Assembly (NCBI GenBank): GCA_963573385.1
Contig: CAUYLG010041478.1
Location: 57,978-121,977, forward strand
DNA from: Cacajao melanocephalus
Lineage: Eukaryota > Chordata > Mammalia > Primates > Pitheciidae
Reading direction: 5' to 3'
DNA: 64,000 bases
The notes beneath the pieces were generated by a model. The model had not been told where the DNA came from. It saw only the letters and a list, made by a program, of their open reading frames with translations, and made no database searches. This document shows positions 24,127-37,222 of this stretch, in pieces (within the stretch, counting starts at the first letter, position 1; the number at the start of each line of letters is the position of its first letter). Position numbers and translations under genes: made by a program.

Positions 24127-25580
24127 AGCTCTCAGATCTCTTAAAGAACTAAAAGTAGAGCTACCCTTTGATTCAGCAATCCCACTACTGGGTATCTACA
24201 CAGAGGAAAAGAAGTCAGTATATGAAAAAGATACTTGTACGTGCATGGTTATAGCAGCACAATTTGCAATTGCAAAATTGTGGAACCAACTCAAATGCCC
24301 ATCAATCAACAAGTGGATAAAGAAGCTGTGGTATACATATATGATGGACTATTACTCAGCCATAAAAAGAAATGAATTAATGGCATTCTCAGAGACCTGG
24401 ATGAGGCTGGAGACGATTATTTTAAGTGAAGTAACTCAGGAATGGAAAACCAAACATTGTATGTTCTCACTGATATGTGTTCTCTTTGATATGTGGGAGC
24501 TAAGCTATAAGGATGCAAAGGCATAAGAATAACACAATGGACTTTGGGGACTTAGAGGAAGATTGGGAGGGTGGCAAGGGATAAAAGATTGCAAATAGGG
24601 TGCAGTATATACTTCTCAGTTGAAGGATGCACCAGAATCTCACAAATCACCACTAAAGAACGTACTCATGTACCTATGTCCTGAATGGTATTGCTGAGGT
24701 TTTCTTCTAGGGATTTTGTGATGTTAGCTCTTATGTTTAAATCTTTAATCCATCTAGAGTTAATTTTTGTATAAGGTGTAAGAAAGGGGTCCAGTTTCAG
24801 CTTTCTGTACATGGCTAGCCAGTTTCCCCAGCACCATTTATTAAACAGGGAATCCTTTCCCCATTGCTTGTTTTTGTCAGCTCTGTCAAAGGTCAGATGG
24901 TTGTAGGTGTGTGGCATTACTTCCGAGGCCTATGTTCTGTTCCATTGGTCTATATCTCTGTTTTGGTACCAGTACCATGCTGTTTTAATTACTGTAGCCT
25001 TGTAGTATAGTTTGAAGTCAGGTAGTGTGATGCCTCCAGCTTTGTTCTTTTTGCTTAGGATTATCTTGGCTATATGGGCTCTTTTTAGATTCCATATGAA
25101 GTTTAAGGTGGTTTTTTCTAGTTTTGTGAAGATCAATGGTAGCTTGATGGGGATAGCATTGAATCTATAAATTACTTTGGGCAGCATGGCCATTTTCATG
25201 ATATTTATTCTTCCTAACCATGAGCATGGAATGTTTTTCCATCTGTTTGTGTCCTCTTATTTCCTTGATCAGTGGTTTGTAGTTCTCCTTGAAGAGGTCG
25301 TTCACATCCTTTGTTAGTTGTATTCCTAGGTATTTTATTCTCTTTGTAGCAATTGTGAACGGGAGTTTGCTCATGATTTGGCCTCTGTTAGTCTGTTATT
25401 GGTGTATAGGAATGCTTGTGATTTCTGCACATTGATTTTGTATCCTGAGACTTTGCTGAAGTTGCTTATCATCTTTAGGAGACTTGGGTCTCCATCTTAA
25501 GGAGAAGACGGACTCATGTGATCAAACACTAACTGTACCCCAATATCCTATGGAAAAATTAATTAAAACAAAAAAAGGAA
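24127..25580 (+). mobile_element. L1 3' end, split by an inverted L1 fragment
   Basis: Sense L1 from the ORF2 C-terminal region ('ccactactgggtatctacac', 'catcaatcaacaagtggat', 'gacctggatgaggctgg') into the 3' UTR at 24672 ('gaacgtactcatgta'). The same 3' UTR resumes at about 25517 ('caaacactaactgtacccc', 'atcctatggaaaaa') and ends in an A-rich tail near 25575. The piece between is L1 in the opposite orientation. ORF2 frame is present only as 24245-24526 (93 residues). Confidence 0.85.
24676..25505 (-). mobile_element. Inverted internal L1 ORF2 fragment without tail
   Basis: Minus-strand ORF2 from the end of the RT domain ([20 protein letters not shown] at 25165-25374) through [20 protein letters not shown] to '[13 protein letters not shown]'-like sequence at 24676. 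Both L1 ends and any poly(A) are absent. It splits the 3' UTR of a sense L1. The flanks show a near-perfect 12-bp duplication, acgtactcatgt (24661-24672) and acggactcatgt, at about 25507-25519. Next to the right junction is a short filler repeating 'cttaaggagaag'-like sequence. Confidence 0.85.
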
Positions 25581-27716
25581 AAAGCTCCCCCCAAAACCAT
25601 GGCTCATGGCAATTTTTCTGAAACTAGGATAAGAAGGAGGCAGCTGACCACTGACACGGGAATCTCCAACATAACCAGACAGCTTATTTCAAGAATGCAA
25701 CAACTTAAATAAAAACTCTCAGATTTCTCTATCCAGGAGAGATTTCTCATGTCACTATTATTTGCAATAAAATTTACTGGTCAAAGATGTCAAGAGTAAT
25801 ATATTTTATAAGCAATGTAATTCCTAGAGAGCACATATAGTCACTATAAGATCTCGCCACTGGCACCAACATCACCCATCCCTACATTACTGAGCATACA
25901 GTAGGTGCTCAACAGATACTGCAGGGTTTTTTAGAGGAAATTGTCATTACCACATGCTTCCAATTGGCTCTACGATGGGATGCATCTGTCTATTCCATGA
26001 ACCCATTGGCAGAGAGCTATCCCCAGCTTGGATTCATACAGAACAACGTTATTAAGGACAAATTATCATCACCACTCCCATTTTCTAACTTTGAAAAGAA
26101 GCATGATTGCCCATTCTCTTTTTATATAAGTGGAAGAAGAAATGAGTAGATCCAGACACATTTTCAATAGTATTTTAGGATTTAAAAATGACCCCCTCTA
26201 AACTAGATTCCTGAGAATTGATTCACTGAAGATGGTGAGCCACAGGAACTTCAGAGCATTCCTGTTATGAAATCACAAGGACCAGAAAACATAACCTCAG
26301 CTGCCTCCCTCAAAATTATAAAAACCCAAGTGCTATTTTGGTACCCACCCACTCCCCCCAACTCCAGTTCTAACACCTGTCTTGGGTTGGGTGATAAATG
26401 TGTATTCAAACCACAGGCTATGAGTGAAGAAGTCTGCCTTTTGCTCCTGTGGGCTCCACCCCATTCCAGCAGAGGTGACGCCAGCAGACAGTGGTTAAAG
26501 GGATGGGTGCTAAACTTGAGCCAACTCCCAGGCACACCCAGGTCTGAAGAAAAACGTCTGTCAGACTTGCAGAAGGAGCCAAGCTCCAGCAACCACACAG
26601 AGCCTGGGAGGGGCAAGGAGATTGTGAGGGCAGAGGTCTCCAAGGATGTGGCTCAAGACAGATGCCCACATATTCCAGGACACACGTGGTGAAGAAGCCG
26701 AGTACTAGAAGGGAAAAGTATGAGAAGAGGGAGACTGTATTTCAGGAATGTAGCCTGTACGAATGTAGACCTGCACATAGAGTAAACCCCCCACACTGCT
26801 GGGTCCCTCCTGAGGACCAAGGAAACATTTCAATTGTTGTTGGAATAATCTGGGCTTGTAGGTTAATTGAGTTGTTTAGTTATCCAGATCCCTGAGATGG
26901 GGTTTCATCAGGTTTATTAGCAAGTGGGTTTAGGAAACCAGGAGAGGCATAAGGAAGTGGAGAAAGGAAGGGAAGGCAGCTCAATCCTGCAGAGAACACT
27001 ATAGAGACACAGCAATCACACCTCAGAGATGAAGGGACAAGAGAACTGGAATACTGATAACACTGTATCCATCAGTTACCCACCATCAAGGACAACCATG
27101 GGGAATTAGATGGGGATGTATGTTCCCAGACACTTCCAGCTTTCAGAATGTGCAGAGGAAGACTAGTTGAAAGTGTCATTACAGCCCAAGAACAGTGGTG
27201 GTCCTCAGACAAGGAGGCTCAGCCATGCTGGCTGTCGGGAGTGAAAGCTGTGCAAGAATATGGCAGAAGAACCAAAGGGAAATATGTGGAGCAGCATCAG
27301 CATCTGCTACAGAGGAGGCCATTGCCCACAGAATCCACATAGGGGCTGCTTAGGAAGGGAGTATGACCTCTGCTCACAAAAGCACGGGCAATCTGTGCTC
27401 ATCTTTATAACAAAGAGTTCCTGGGCTACTTATCATTTTCAATGTAATTGCCCAGTTCAGAGAAACTTTCCCAGACTAGTCTTTCTCTGCCATCCTCCTC
27501 CGTATTCTTGTATTCCTCAAACCCCTTTTTCCAATTCTTGGCTTTCCTTTCTCCCTTTCCTCCTTCCTTTCTTTGCAATCTTCCTCCTTCTCCTTCTCCC
27601 TCTCCTGCTCTCTCAGCCTTTTCTCATCTGGAAATGCCCATGTTTCTACATAAAGATAGCGTAAATACCAAAAACTAGTTAATGCAAGAAACGCAATCAA
27701 AATAAATATGGCAGGT
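25581..27716. other. Unrecognised stretch with overlapping open frames
   Basis: No repeat family recognised apart from a possible L2 trace at 25885-25920 ('cagtaggtgctcaacagatac'). At 26251-26692 both strands are open (141 and 130 residues) in GC-richer sequence, but neither product has a recognisable domain. A pyrimidine-rich run lies at 27538-27625. Nothing here is supported as a gene. Confidence 0.5.
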
Positions 27717-28098
27717 TGCAGTAAAGAAACCAGCCAAAACCCACCAAAACCAAGAAGATGACAAAAGTGACCTCTGGTTATCCCCACTGCTCATTACATG
27801 TTAATTATAATGCATTAGCATGCTAAAAGACACCCCCACCAGCACCATGACAGTTTACAAATACCATGGCAACATCAGGAAGTTACCCTATACAGTCTAA
27901 AAAGGGGAGGAATCATCAGTTCCGGGGGAATTGCCCACCCCTTTCCCAGAAAACTCATGAATAATTCATCCCTTGTTTAGCGTAAAATCAAGGATTAACT
28001 ATAAGCATCCTAGTTCCAACAGCCCAGGCTGCTGCTGTGCCTATGGAGTAGCCATTCTTTTATTCCTTTACTTTCTTAATAAACTTGCCTTCATTTTA
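27717..28098 (+). mobile_element. Class I ERV-like LTR
   Basis: Characteristic ordered LTR text: 'accagcaccatgacagtttac', 'catggcaacatcaggaagtt', 'cccctttcccagaaaactc', 'atggagtagccattctttta' and 'ctttcttaataaacttgcc' with AATAAA at about 28077. The U5 end seems shortened. I recognise it as ERV1-type but do not name the subfamily. No internal retroviral sequence follows. Confidence 0.75.
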
Positions 28099-28585
28099 AA
28101 AGAAACATAAGTTTGGACATTTTTTCTCATTAAATCAAACTTCTGGAGGGGGGATAAAAAATCCTTGGATTACTGACAGAGTAATATTTGATTCCAAAAT
28201 CTAATTTAAACACCTTAAGGTTTAATAGGTTCATTGCATCAGTACATCTATAACATGCATTTAAAAATCCATGCTGGCTAAGTGCTTTGTGGTAAAGCTC
28301 TATTTCTGAAGCTATGTGTTTATTTAGTGGTGGCTTTCTGTTTTATTTAGAGATATTACCATCTGAAAACATTTGGTGAGCCTGTCCTCTTAGCCAAAGT
28401 AAAATCTAAGAGAGTTTCAAACATACCTTGAAAGGCTAATGGACACTACTCAAAGATCAGGGATGTTCCTCCCTATTTATGCTCACACAAACTTGAGAAG
28501 AGATGAATAACTACTTCCTGTTCTCACTAATATATTTCTCTAATTTAAATCTGTTCCTAATTAAAAATGCAGTAGGATGAGTAAG
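28099..28585. other. No recognised feature
   Basis: About 490 bp, AT-rich, no repeat or frame worth naming. Confidence 0.5.
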
Positions 28586-28590
28586 TATAT

Positions 28591-28964
28591 GATATGATTT
28601 GGCTGTGTCCCCACTCAAAATCTCATCTTAAATTGTATCCCCATAATCTCCATATGTCAAGGGAGAGACCACATGGAGGTAATTGAATCGTGGGGCTGTT
28701 TCCCTTATGCTGGTCTCATGATAGTGAGTGAGTTCTCATAAGATCTGATGGTTTTATAAGTGTTGCTACTTCCTCCTGCAGTCATTTCTCTCTCCTGCCA
28801 CCTTATGAAGAAGGTCCCTGCCTCCCCTTCACCTTCTGCAATGATTGTAAGTTTCCTGAGGCCTTCCCAGCCATACAGAACTGTGAGTGAATTAAACCTC
28901 TTTCCTTTATAAATTACGCAGTCTTGGGTATTTCCTTGTAGCCATGCGAGAATGAACTAATATG
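28591..28964 (+). mobile_element. MST-type MaLR solo LTR with 5-bp TSD
   Basis: Starts 'tgatatgatttggctgtgtc', passes 'gaggtaattgaatcgtgggg', 'agatctgatggttttataag' and 'attaaacctctttccttta', and ends 'aactaatatg' where the family usually ends in a CA dinucleotide. The 5-bp duplication gtata is exact at 28586-28590 and 28965-28969, fixing both ends. Length 374 bp. Promoter-like ttttataa is at about 28751. Confidence 0.95.
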
Positions 28965-28969
28965 GTATA

Positions 28970-30885
28970 TTTTGAAGCCCTCATCATAATAGCTACAGAG
29001 GAGGCATTAGCAGCCTCCATCAAAATTCAAAAAATGGATTCATGAAATGAGACAAACAGACAATAAAAAATATGGACTTGGTTGCCTCTCTAAAGATACT
29101 AAGATCCACAAAACAATTAATGCCTGTATTTGACAAAGATAGCAAATGATCTTTAGGAATGAATGGGTAAAAGGAAACATAATTCTTGGTTTTACTTATT
29201 TTTTCCCAACACTTGGACATTGGGTTTGGACGTTTTCAAAGAAGATATTTTTATTCTAACCATGATAATACAGTTTTAAAAAATCAGTTATTTAATGTCT
29301 ACTCTGGAGAGATACAAAATAAATAAGATGTAGTTCTTAATCTTGGGATGCTTATACACTAAGGAAATCAAACATACATTTACAAAGTAATTTAAGAGGA
29401 ATGAAAATATACATATGAAAAATAATACTGGCAACAATTCAGAGTGGAAAAACAACTCCAATGCAAAAAGTCAGCGTAAGAATCAGGGAACCTTTCCTGA
29501 CAATGGGACCACGGTCACAGGCAAACATGGTATGTCTTAAGTGGTTACCCTGCTTTTGTTTAAGCTGGAAAGTAGGACTGGAGTACTTTTACATTCTTTA
29601 CTTGAATTTACTACTTTCCTATATTTATCTGAAAATGACTTTCAACCCTGTGTTACCAGGAGCTGCTGAACTAAGAATGTTGGGTAATTAAACAGATTCT
29701 TATTCCAAGTTCACACAGATGTTTTTTAGCAGGCACTTTGACTCTCATTTGAACACATTCTCTCTAGTGAGGAGTAGTAGAGTAATGAGCAAAAGCAGAT
29801 ACCCACCAGAATGTGTGATAAAGGTGAAGGAACAGGCTTTGTGAAAGGGGGAATTAGATGCCAAGATTGGCAAGAAGAGACACTTAGTATCCGTCTGTCA
29901 TCATCCCAGGAATAGTTGCGCTTGAGCAGATACACTGCATGTCTGTGCTCTGGGGAAGGCGTATTGCCTTCCTGTCTTCTTAGATTGAGAGTCAGAAACA
30001 GCCTTGGTTGTGAAGAATGATCAGATGAAATTTTAGCACCTGCCATCCAGTTATATGTTCCAGCTGTAGGCAAAGCTGTCAGAGAACATTCACGTTTGTA
30101 TCTGGAGACCTTGCAAGATGCTGGATTCAGCACTGCATAGGCAGGGAAGGGGCATAGTCCTCGGAAAGCTGAGTTTGGGCACAAGCTCTGCCACTGGAGC
30201 ACAGGGAGTCCTTGATCCTGGCGAACCCACTGCCAGGCCATTGATCTTCTAGGCATTCACTGGATAATTTTCCTTGCTTTGTCACTGTAGAAAATAAGGC
30301 ACATTTAGGATTGGGAAGATGTTGGTCAAAAGATACAAAATTTTAGTTATCCAGAAGGCATAAGTTCAAGAGATCTATTGCATAACATGATGACTATAGT
30401 TAATGTATTCTTGGAAAAAAGGAACTAGGGCACTTTTATTTAAAAGAAATAATTAGGAGATACTTCATAGTTTCATAACCTCCAAGAGCCAGTATGCTGT
30501 GGCTTGGAGTCATGTAGATGAGAAATGGTGGAGGTGAGGTTGTTAATGGAGACTTTCCTAATTCTAAGCTCTCTTACATTTATCCTACATGGCATATCCC
30601 TCCCAAAGTGCTGGGACACCCCATATGCATTCTAACAAGGGCTTTCAGAAAATTGCGAAGCTGCGAGGACACAGCTCCAGGGTCACTCTGGAGCACTTTG
30701 CTTCCTCTGCCACATCTAATGAGCTGAGAATGTGATAGAGCCTCATCTGTCTCCGATGCAACCTGAAGTGATCTCACACCAGGAAGGGTATTCTCTGTTA
30801 GTCTTTGTTTTGGACAATTTGGCAACTGAATCCAACTCCATTGGCTGGCGAAAACCTGCTGCTACTGGTATGGGCATCATATATT
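28970..30885. other. Unrecognised stretch, longest chance frame
   Basis: Mostly unique sequence. The minus frame 29726-30256 (176 residues) is the longest in the window. It shows no signal peptide, transmembrane segment or known domain, and about one stop-free run of this size is expected by chance in 64 kb. Confidence 0.5.
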
Positions 30886-31350
<465 letters not shown>

Positions 31351-31499
31351 ACCCATCCTTGTAACAACTTTACTATTCAGTCTTGACAATTTAGGAAAGA
31401 AGGCACTGATGATTGATAGAAGTTAGCCACAAGAAGTAAAGCCATAAGGCTTGGTGACCCTTAGCTCCCAAAAACCAAAGCTTCATGAAGGAAGAAATC

Positions 31500-31590
31500 T
31501 TGTGTCTTACTCCTCAGTCTATCCTTAGTGATAAGAACAGTGATTGGTACAAAGTAGATGCTCAATAAAATCGTGCAATGGATGAACCCT
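31500..31590 (+). mobile_element. L2 3' end trace
   Basis: 'gaacagtgattggtacaaagtagatgctcaataaaat' style text with 'caatggatgaac' matches the classic L2 terminus. Short, so moderate confidence. Confidence 0.55.
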
Positions 31591-31988
31591 ACTCTTCCAA
31601 GCAACAGAGTTATGTCCCCAGCCCACTGTGCAAAGCTTGGAGGGAGGCAAAAACAGCTAAAGAGGCTAAGTGTGCCTTTGGGTCTTGTTGCCTCTACTCC
31701 TTGGGAACTTTGTTCTCCAACACCTGCCGATTTAGCATCCTTATCTTGCCTCTTTTAAATTTCTTCTTGGCTAGGGTGTAGAATAAATGTAAGAGAAGTT
31801 AGAATTAGGAAAGTCTGCATTAAAAACCTCACCTCACCATTTCTCATCTATATGACTCCAAGCCAATAACTTAAGCTTTCTTAGATCATTTGGAGATAAC
31901 AATATCTAACTCAAAGAATTAGAATATGTATATATATACACATACTTCAAAATCATACATATGTGTTATGTATGATCACTGACTAATT

Positions 31989-32298
31989 ATTATTATTATT
32001 ATTTATTTGAGACAGGGTCCCACCCTGTCACCCAGGCTCTGAAGTACAGTGGTGCGATCACAGCTCACTGCAGCCTCCATCTCCCTGCTTCAAACCATCC
32101 TCCCCACTTAGTCCTCCAGAGTAGCTCGGACTACAGGCATGTGCCAGCATGACTGGTTGTATATTTATTTTTATTTTTTGTAGAGACAGGGTCTTATTAT
32201 GTTGCCCAGACTGATCTCAAACTCCTAGACTCAAACAATCTTCTGGCCTCAGCCTCCCAAAGTGCTGGGATTAGAGGCATGGGCCACCATGCCCAGTC
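31989..32298 (-). mobile_element. Older Alu (J-like), antisense
   Basis: Dimeric minus-strand Alu with J-type features ('gagacagggtcttattatgtt', 'tcaaacaatcttctggcc'). T-rich tail includes ATT repeats. Imperfect duplication gatcactgactaatt (31974) and tatcactgaaaaatt (32299). Confidence 0.93.
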
Positions 32299-34885
32299 TA
32301 TCACTGAAAAATTATTGTAAAGGAACTGAAGAATTAGTCTAAATGGAATAGTTATCAGTGACAAATATTTCAGGTACTGAATGTAGACCTTCCTCTGTAT
32401 TTCTCAGATCAACCCAAAAAGGCAACAATCTGGTCTTGACTATATTTTATGGTCACTTATAATGGTATTCCATCTGTCATCTACTAATAAACATGACATC
32501 CCCTGTGGACCTACCAGATAGACCAATCATCAAATGGCTCAATCTCCTCCATAGCTGCTTCTACATAAGTACCAGAGAGTCAAGAGAGACTGCAGCGCTC
32601 TGGGAAAGTTATCCCAGTTCTGTTGCATCAGAAATGACTTCTGCCTTGCTCCCACCTCCACCTCCTCCTACACACACACTTTGAAAAAGGTGATGTCAAA
32701 TAAACAGAATTTCTTTTACTTATTTAAACCCTGCAAGTAACCTCAATTTACCAAAAGATTCCCTGGGAACTTAAGAGAAAGAAAATGTGTCGCCTTATTT
32801 TTTTTTTAACTTATCTTCTAATCAAACAGAAAAGCCTTGGCTTTGCTTGGGGGCACTGGAACACATTTCCCTTCTCTGGATGATGAATATTTAATACACG
32901 GGTCAGCTGTAAACAGCTGTAGCTCCCTGATGAATCACTCACTTCAGACACCCAAGCAACGTCGTCATCTAGGCCCTGCCCATGGGCGCCTGGGTTTCTC
33001 CGCCTCACCTTAGAACACCAAACAGCTTGTTCCTAGTCTCCTTAATATTAGGACTCCTTTGCCCACGTGGCTCAGTGGGTAGTAGTTGACATTTGATTGC
33101 CTTTGCCTCTATTGCGCTGACTCATCCCCAGCCTCGCACTGCCTCGCACTTGGCTGGAGTCACTTGACACCTATGTGCTCATTGTTCACTGTGGGAGCAT
33201 CACCCTTTCCCAGTTTTCTCACTGGCCTGCACATTTCTCCCCCTTTCTCTATCAAGCATGGCCCCTGTTTGTTTTGTAAGTGAGGATGGAACCATCTTTC
33301 CTGCTCATGTCAGATTTTGCTTCCATTGCTTGTAATGCAAAGCATCTCGGTCAGACCTATTTCAGGTCAACCGCCCCAAATAACACTGCACCCGGCACGG
33401 TCAGCTAAGGCCACGTGGTAATTGCTGCATGTGTGAGTAGCAAAATCACATGGAAGAGAAGCTGGCTTTGGGGACAGCGCCACATTACAGTGAGGAGCTC
33501 CAGAAAAACCCGCTTACAAGTTTCTCAGGTTCACGCTTAGGTGCCCATCCTCTCCCCGAACCCACAAAAGAATAAAGATCTGACAAAGATCCAGTGAATA
33601 CCAGGATGGAAATAACTTGTTTCCTGGCATTCAAAACAGAGGAAACCCTTACTATTAAAACTAGAAGTGATTAGCAAAGACATGAAACACAACAGTTTAA
33701 AAACCTCAGGGGCCCACAAACACATGTGGATATTCCATTTTAAGGCCTTGAAAATAGTGCAAGCAGGTAGTTAATCCTACACTCAGTCTCTCACCTCAAA
33801 GCAGTTATCTCATTTTAAAGACCCCCATGAAGGAAGTTTCACAGTGATTTATGCAGTAGCTCTGCAGGTAACCTTCTTACCCGGCAACATCAGTATCGAC
33901 ACGCTGCATTTATTCTAGTACTCAACCTGTTTCCTGCTCCTGAGGAGCTAATTCAGTAACATCTAAGAACAGTGATAGTTCTTCCTTTAAACCTAACCTT
34001 AATATTCTGTGCTGTGGCTTCATCTTCCTCACCTCCTCTTATTTTCCTCAATGGAAATGGGGCCCATTTTATCACCATGAATGCCTTTTTTATAACAAAA
34101 ATCTTGTTCGTCTCTCTTCAGTGCTTTCTTTTTCTAGTCTAGTTGTTCAAAGCCTTGGCTCTTTCCTTGTGACCCTTTTTTCCTCTGACGTCATACCCAC
34201 CTTCATTTCCTGGGCCCCGTATAATTCCTATGACACTGTTATGTGATGTCCGGAGGACAATAGAACATGCTGGTGAGTTTTGGCTAATTTGGAAATAATG
34301 AGAACCTCTCTTGGGTTGGTAAATTCTTCATTCCTCTTAGTTCTCCCATGGACACACCTTGGTTTTTCTGAAAGTTGCACAACATTGCTGATTCATGTTC
34401 AGCTGTTCAGTGTGCAGATGCCAAACAGCATATGATGTTTTGATTGGCTCCACATAGGAAACGTGAGCTTCCTGGCAGAACAGGGATAGAGGTGAAGCTT
34501 TAACTTCCAGGCTCTGCTACATTGGGCAATGACCCTCTTATTCTATACTTGCAAACTCTCCCAAGAAAAGACTCAAAACTTGTTCACAGATCCGCCATAC
34601 TGAGATGTTGCCTTGCTTTGAATGAGTCTTTTTGACTGAATTGATGTGTCACCACAATGCGAGTGTTTGAAGGGCAAAAGGAAACAGGACTTTGCTCTAA
34701 CATCATGCCAGCTTAACTTCCACATTGTGTCACTTCCATCCATGTGGCCAGTGGGTTCCATTCCCTTTAAATGAACCTGCTTCACACCCATCATACTGCA
34801 CTGAACCTTGCACGAGGCCACTCTGAGTGCCAATATTCCCTCTGCCCAGCCTCTGCTCTCCTCAGCTTTCCTGGTCTCAGGACTT
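32299..34885. other. Long repeat-free stretch
   Basis: About 2.6 kb without any repeat I recognise. A segment at about 32785-33005 keeps seven or so CpGs in an otherwise CpG-poor window and includes 'gtcagctgtaaacagctgtag' with E-box-like cagctg. No exon-like frame or splice pattern is convincing. Regulatory function is possible but only inferred. Confidence 0.5.
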
Positions 34886-35388
34886 CAAAGGGGGTTGATT
34901 GTTTCCAAAAACAGTCCCAATTTTCTATCTTTCCCTGTATTCACATCTTTGTAATGTGGTTCTGTAGCTCCTCCCATCAAGAGGTGGAGTTTACTCCCTT
35001 ACCCCTTGAATCTGGGCTGGCCTTTGTGACTTACTCTGCAGCAGAAATTACAGCAGGCCAGGTGCAAGCCCAAGCCTCAAGAGGTCTTGCAAACTTCTGC
35101 CTCCTCTTGCAACCCCACATCTGTTGTGAGATCAAGCTTCTGGAGGATAGAAGCACAGCTGAGTTATCCCAGCTGAAGCCATCCCAGAATAGCTAGCTCC
35201 GCACAACCAGCCTATTAACCAAAAATGCAAGAACAAGTCCAGCCAAGATCAGCCAAGACCAATTCTCATTCGTGGAATTCATGGATTAGCTGACCCATGG
35301 TTTCATGAGAAGTAAGAAGTGGCTGATGTTCTAACTCACTGAGTTTTAGGGTGATTTGCTATGTAGCCATAGCTAACTGATACATACT
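34886..35388 (+). mobile_element. MLT1-group MaLR LTR
   Basis: Landmarks: 'ctgtagctcctcccatcaag', 'aggtggagtttactccc', 'ccttgaatctgggctggcc', 'tcaagaggtcttgcaaactt', 'actgagttttagggtgattt' and terminal 'ctaactgatacata'. Sense orientation, diverged. The frame at 34771-35196 runs through this LTR and is not a gene. Confidence 0.78.
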
Positions 35389-36990
35389 CCATGCCCTGGT
35401 TTCTGTTCTGTATTTTGTCACTCTGATGAATGAGTCAATGAGAGATCTTTTGTTCTCATATTTGATCCCTGGCATTGCTGAAGAACCTAATGTCTCTTTC
35501 CTGACTACTAATTTCCTTCTCTATAATTTTGGAGAAAATGTACACTATTGTGGAAGAACCTCTCTCCATGCCTTACCTCCCAGGGGAAAGGACTCAGTCA
35601 CCAAGACTAGATGATTCCTTACAGGCCCCCTCAATCACCCCTGCAAAGCCACTCTTCTTTCTACATTTGCTTCTCCTGGGGCATCACCTCTAGTTGCCTA
35701 GTCAGCCACTTAAGCTAAAACCTAGAAGTAACCCAAGGTTTCTTCTCCCTCATTCCTTGGGGGCCAAGCCTTCAGTTCTAATTTCTCATTACCACTCATT
35801 GCCATACAGTCCCTCCTCTCTATTCCTACTCCCAGGAGACTCTGGCCACTAGCAATCAGTACCCTTATGGCAAGCCCTCATTAGATATTTGCTGTGTGAT
35901 GGGTCTATCCACTCACATCTCTCTCTGTAAGTGATAGCGCCATCAAAGAAGAGCTTGTGAAATATCATTTACCCCTCCCCTTGTGTTCTCCCAAGTCAAC
36001 AATAACTTTGATGAAATCATCTTTTGTTGGCATCTTTTGAAACCATGGGTCACAGGATGAAAAGTCTAAAATGCAGGATTCCTAATTTCTACTACAAATA
36101 ATGATGAGTTGAGTTCATTTGGGTTTGGCTTGAGTATTATATAGAACTTAAGTGTAACTCAAATGCACAAGAAGGCTTTAAGAGTACTGATCTTTCTGTT
36201 GGGAATCCTGCCTAACTCCACAGGTTCATGAGAATCTTTCATTGTATTTAACTTAAATGGCTCAAAATCATGTCATCAATGGTATTTGGCTTCACATAGA
36301 TTGTCCACCCTGGCCACAATCTGATACATACCTGATGACGACTGCAGAGGGTGAACTTTTAAGAGAAGAGATGCATTGTGTCAGGTGGGTGGGGGTGGGC
36401 CTGACATTTCAGATCCTCTCAGATGGATCTGTAACCAGCAAGATGCCAGAAGTAGGCCATTCTGGTGTTAGAGGTTCAGGGCCTGTTGATGGAAGCACCA
36501 CCCACTCGTCCTTCTCCACAAAGCTCCCTGACTGCTATGATTAGGCCTTCGCCTTGGAAGGAGACCACAGGTGCCACAGGCCTTGTTGGGAAACAAGCGT
36601 TGATGATCCCAAACTGTCTCTGTAGGAGGTGCTTAAATCCTGACATGCATGATTTTGTCACACTAAACATTTGAATAATCTTGGCACTCAGGAAGCACTG
36701 ACTGGAGGGCAGTGCTGAAGGAAGTAGTGAGCAAACTGCAGACCTAAGGCAATGAGGGAGTCACAGGAGGAAGCCCAGGTCCCAGACCCTCTAGCAGCTG
36801 CTACCCTTTGTTTCCCCATGCTCAGGGGTGAGCCCCTTCCCTTCCCATCTCGACTCATTTGCAGCACTGCACAGATGACGTGATGCTTTCACATCTTTTT
36901 GTCAACAATCCCCATACCATCAAGACATGGAAAAGTTATTTTTATTGTTCCCATTTTATTATGAAAATAAGATAGTAGATTGATCAATAT
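35389..36990. other. No recognised feature
   Basis: About 1.6 kb of apparently unique sequence. The short frames at 36257-36674 show no domain. Confidence 0.5.
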
Positions 36991-36993
36991 TAC

Positions 36994-37222
36994 ATAAATA
37001 ATAGTAATAGTGCTTACCATGTATTGGCCACTTTCTATTTCATATTCATTTCCTTTTAGCCTAACTAAAAAACATTCCTGAGTAGCCTACGTTAGCATCC
37101 TTTTATGGAGCAGGAAACCAAGAGAGGTCAAGATCTAGTGGCTTGCCCAAGGTCACATATCTTGGGAGGGTCAGAGCTTGGATTTGCACCCATATCCAGC
37201 TGATTCAAGGCCCATGTTTGAT
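36994..37222 (+). mobile_element. MIR element
   Basis: 'atagtgcttaccatgtattgg', 'gagcaggaaaccaagagagg', 'gcttgcccaaggtcacat' and 'cagagcttggatttgcaccc' give the MIR core and 3' half clearly. Confidence 0.87.

Noticed and set aside
26251..26692. Overlapping open frames of 141 (+) and 130 (-) residues
   Set aside because: GC-richer sequence lowers stop frequency on both strands; no domain, splice or conservation evidence visible.
29726..30256. 176-residue minus-strand open frame, the longest in the window
   Set aside because: No domain, signal or homology recognised; about one run of this length is expected by chance across six frames of 64 kb.
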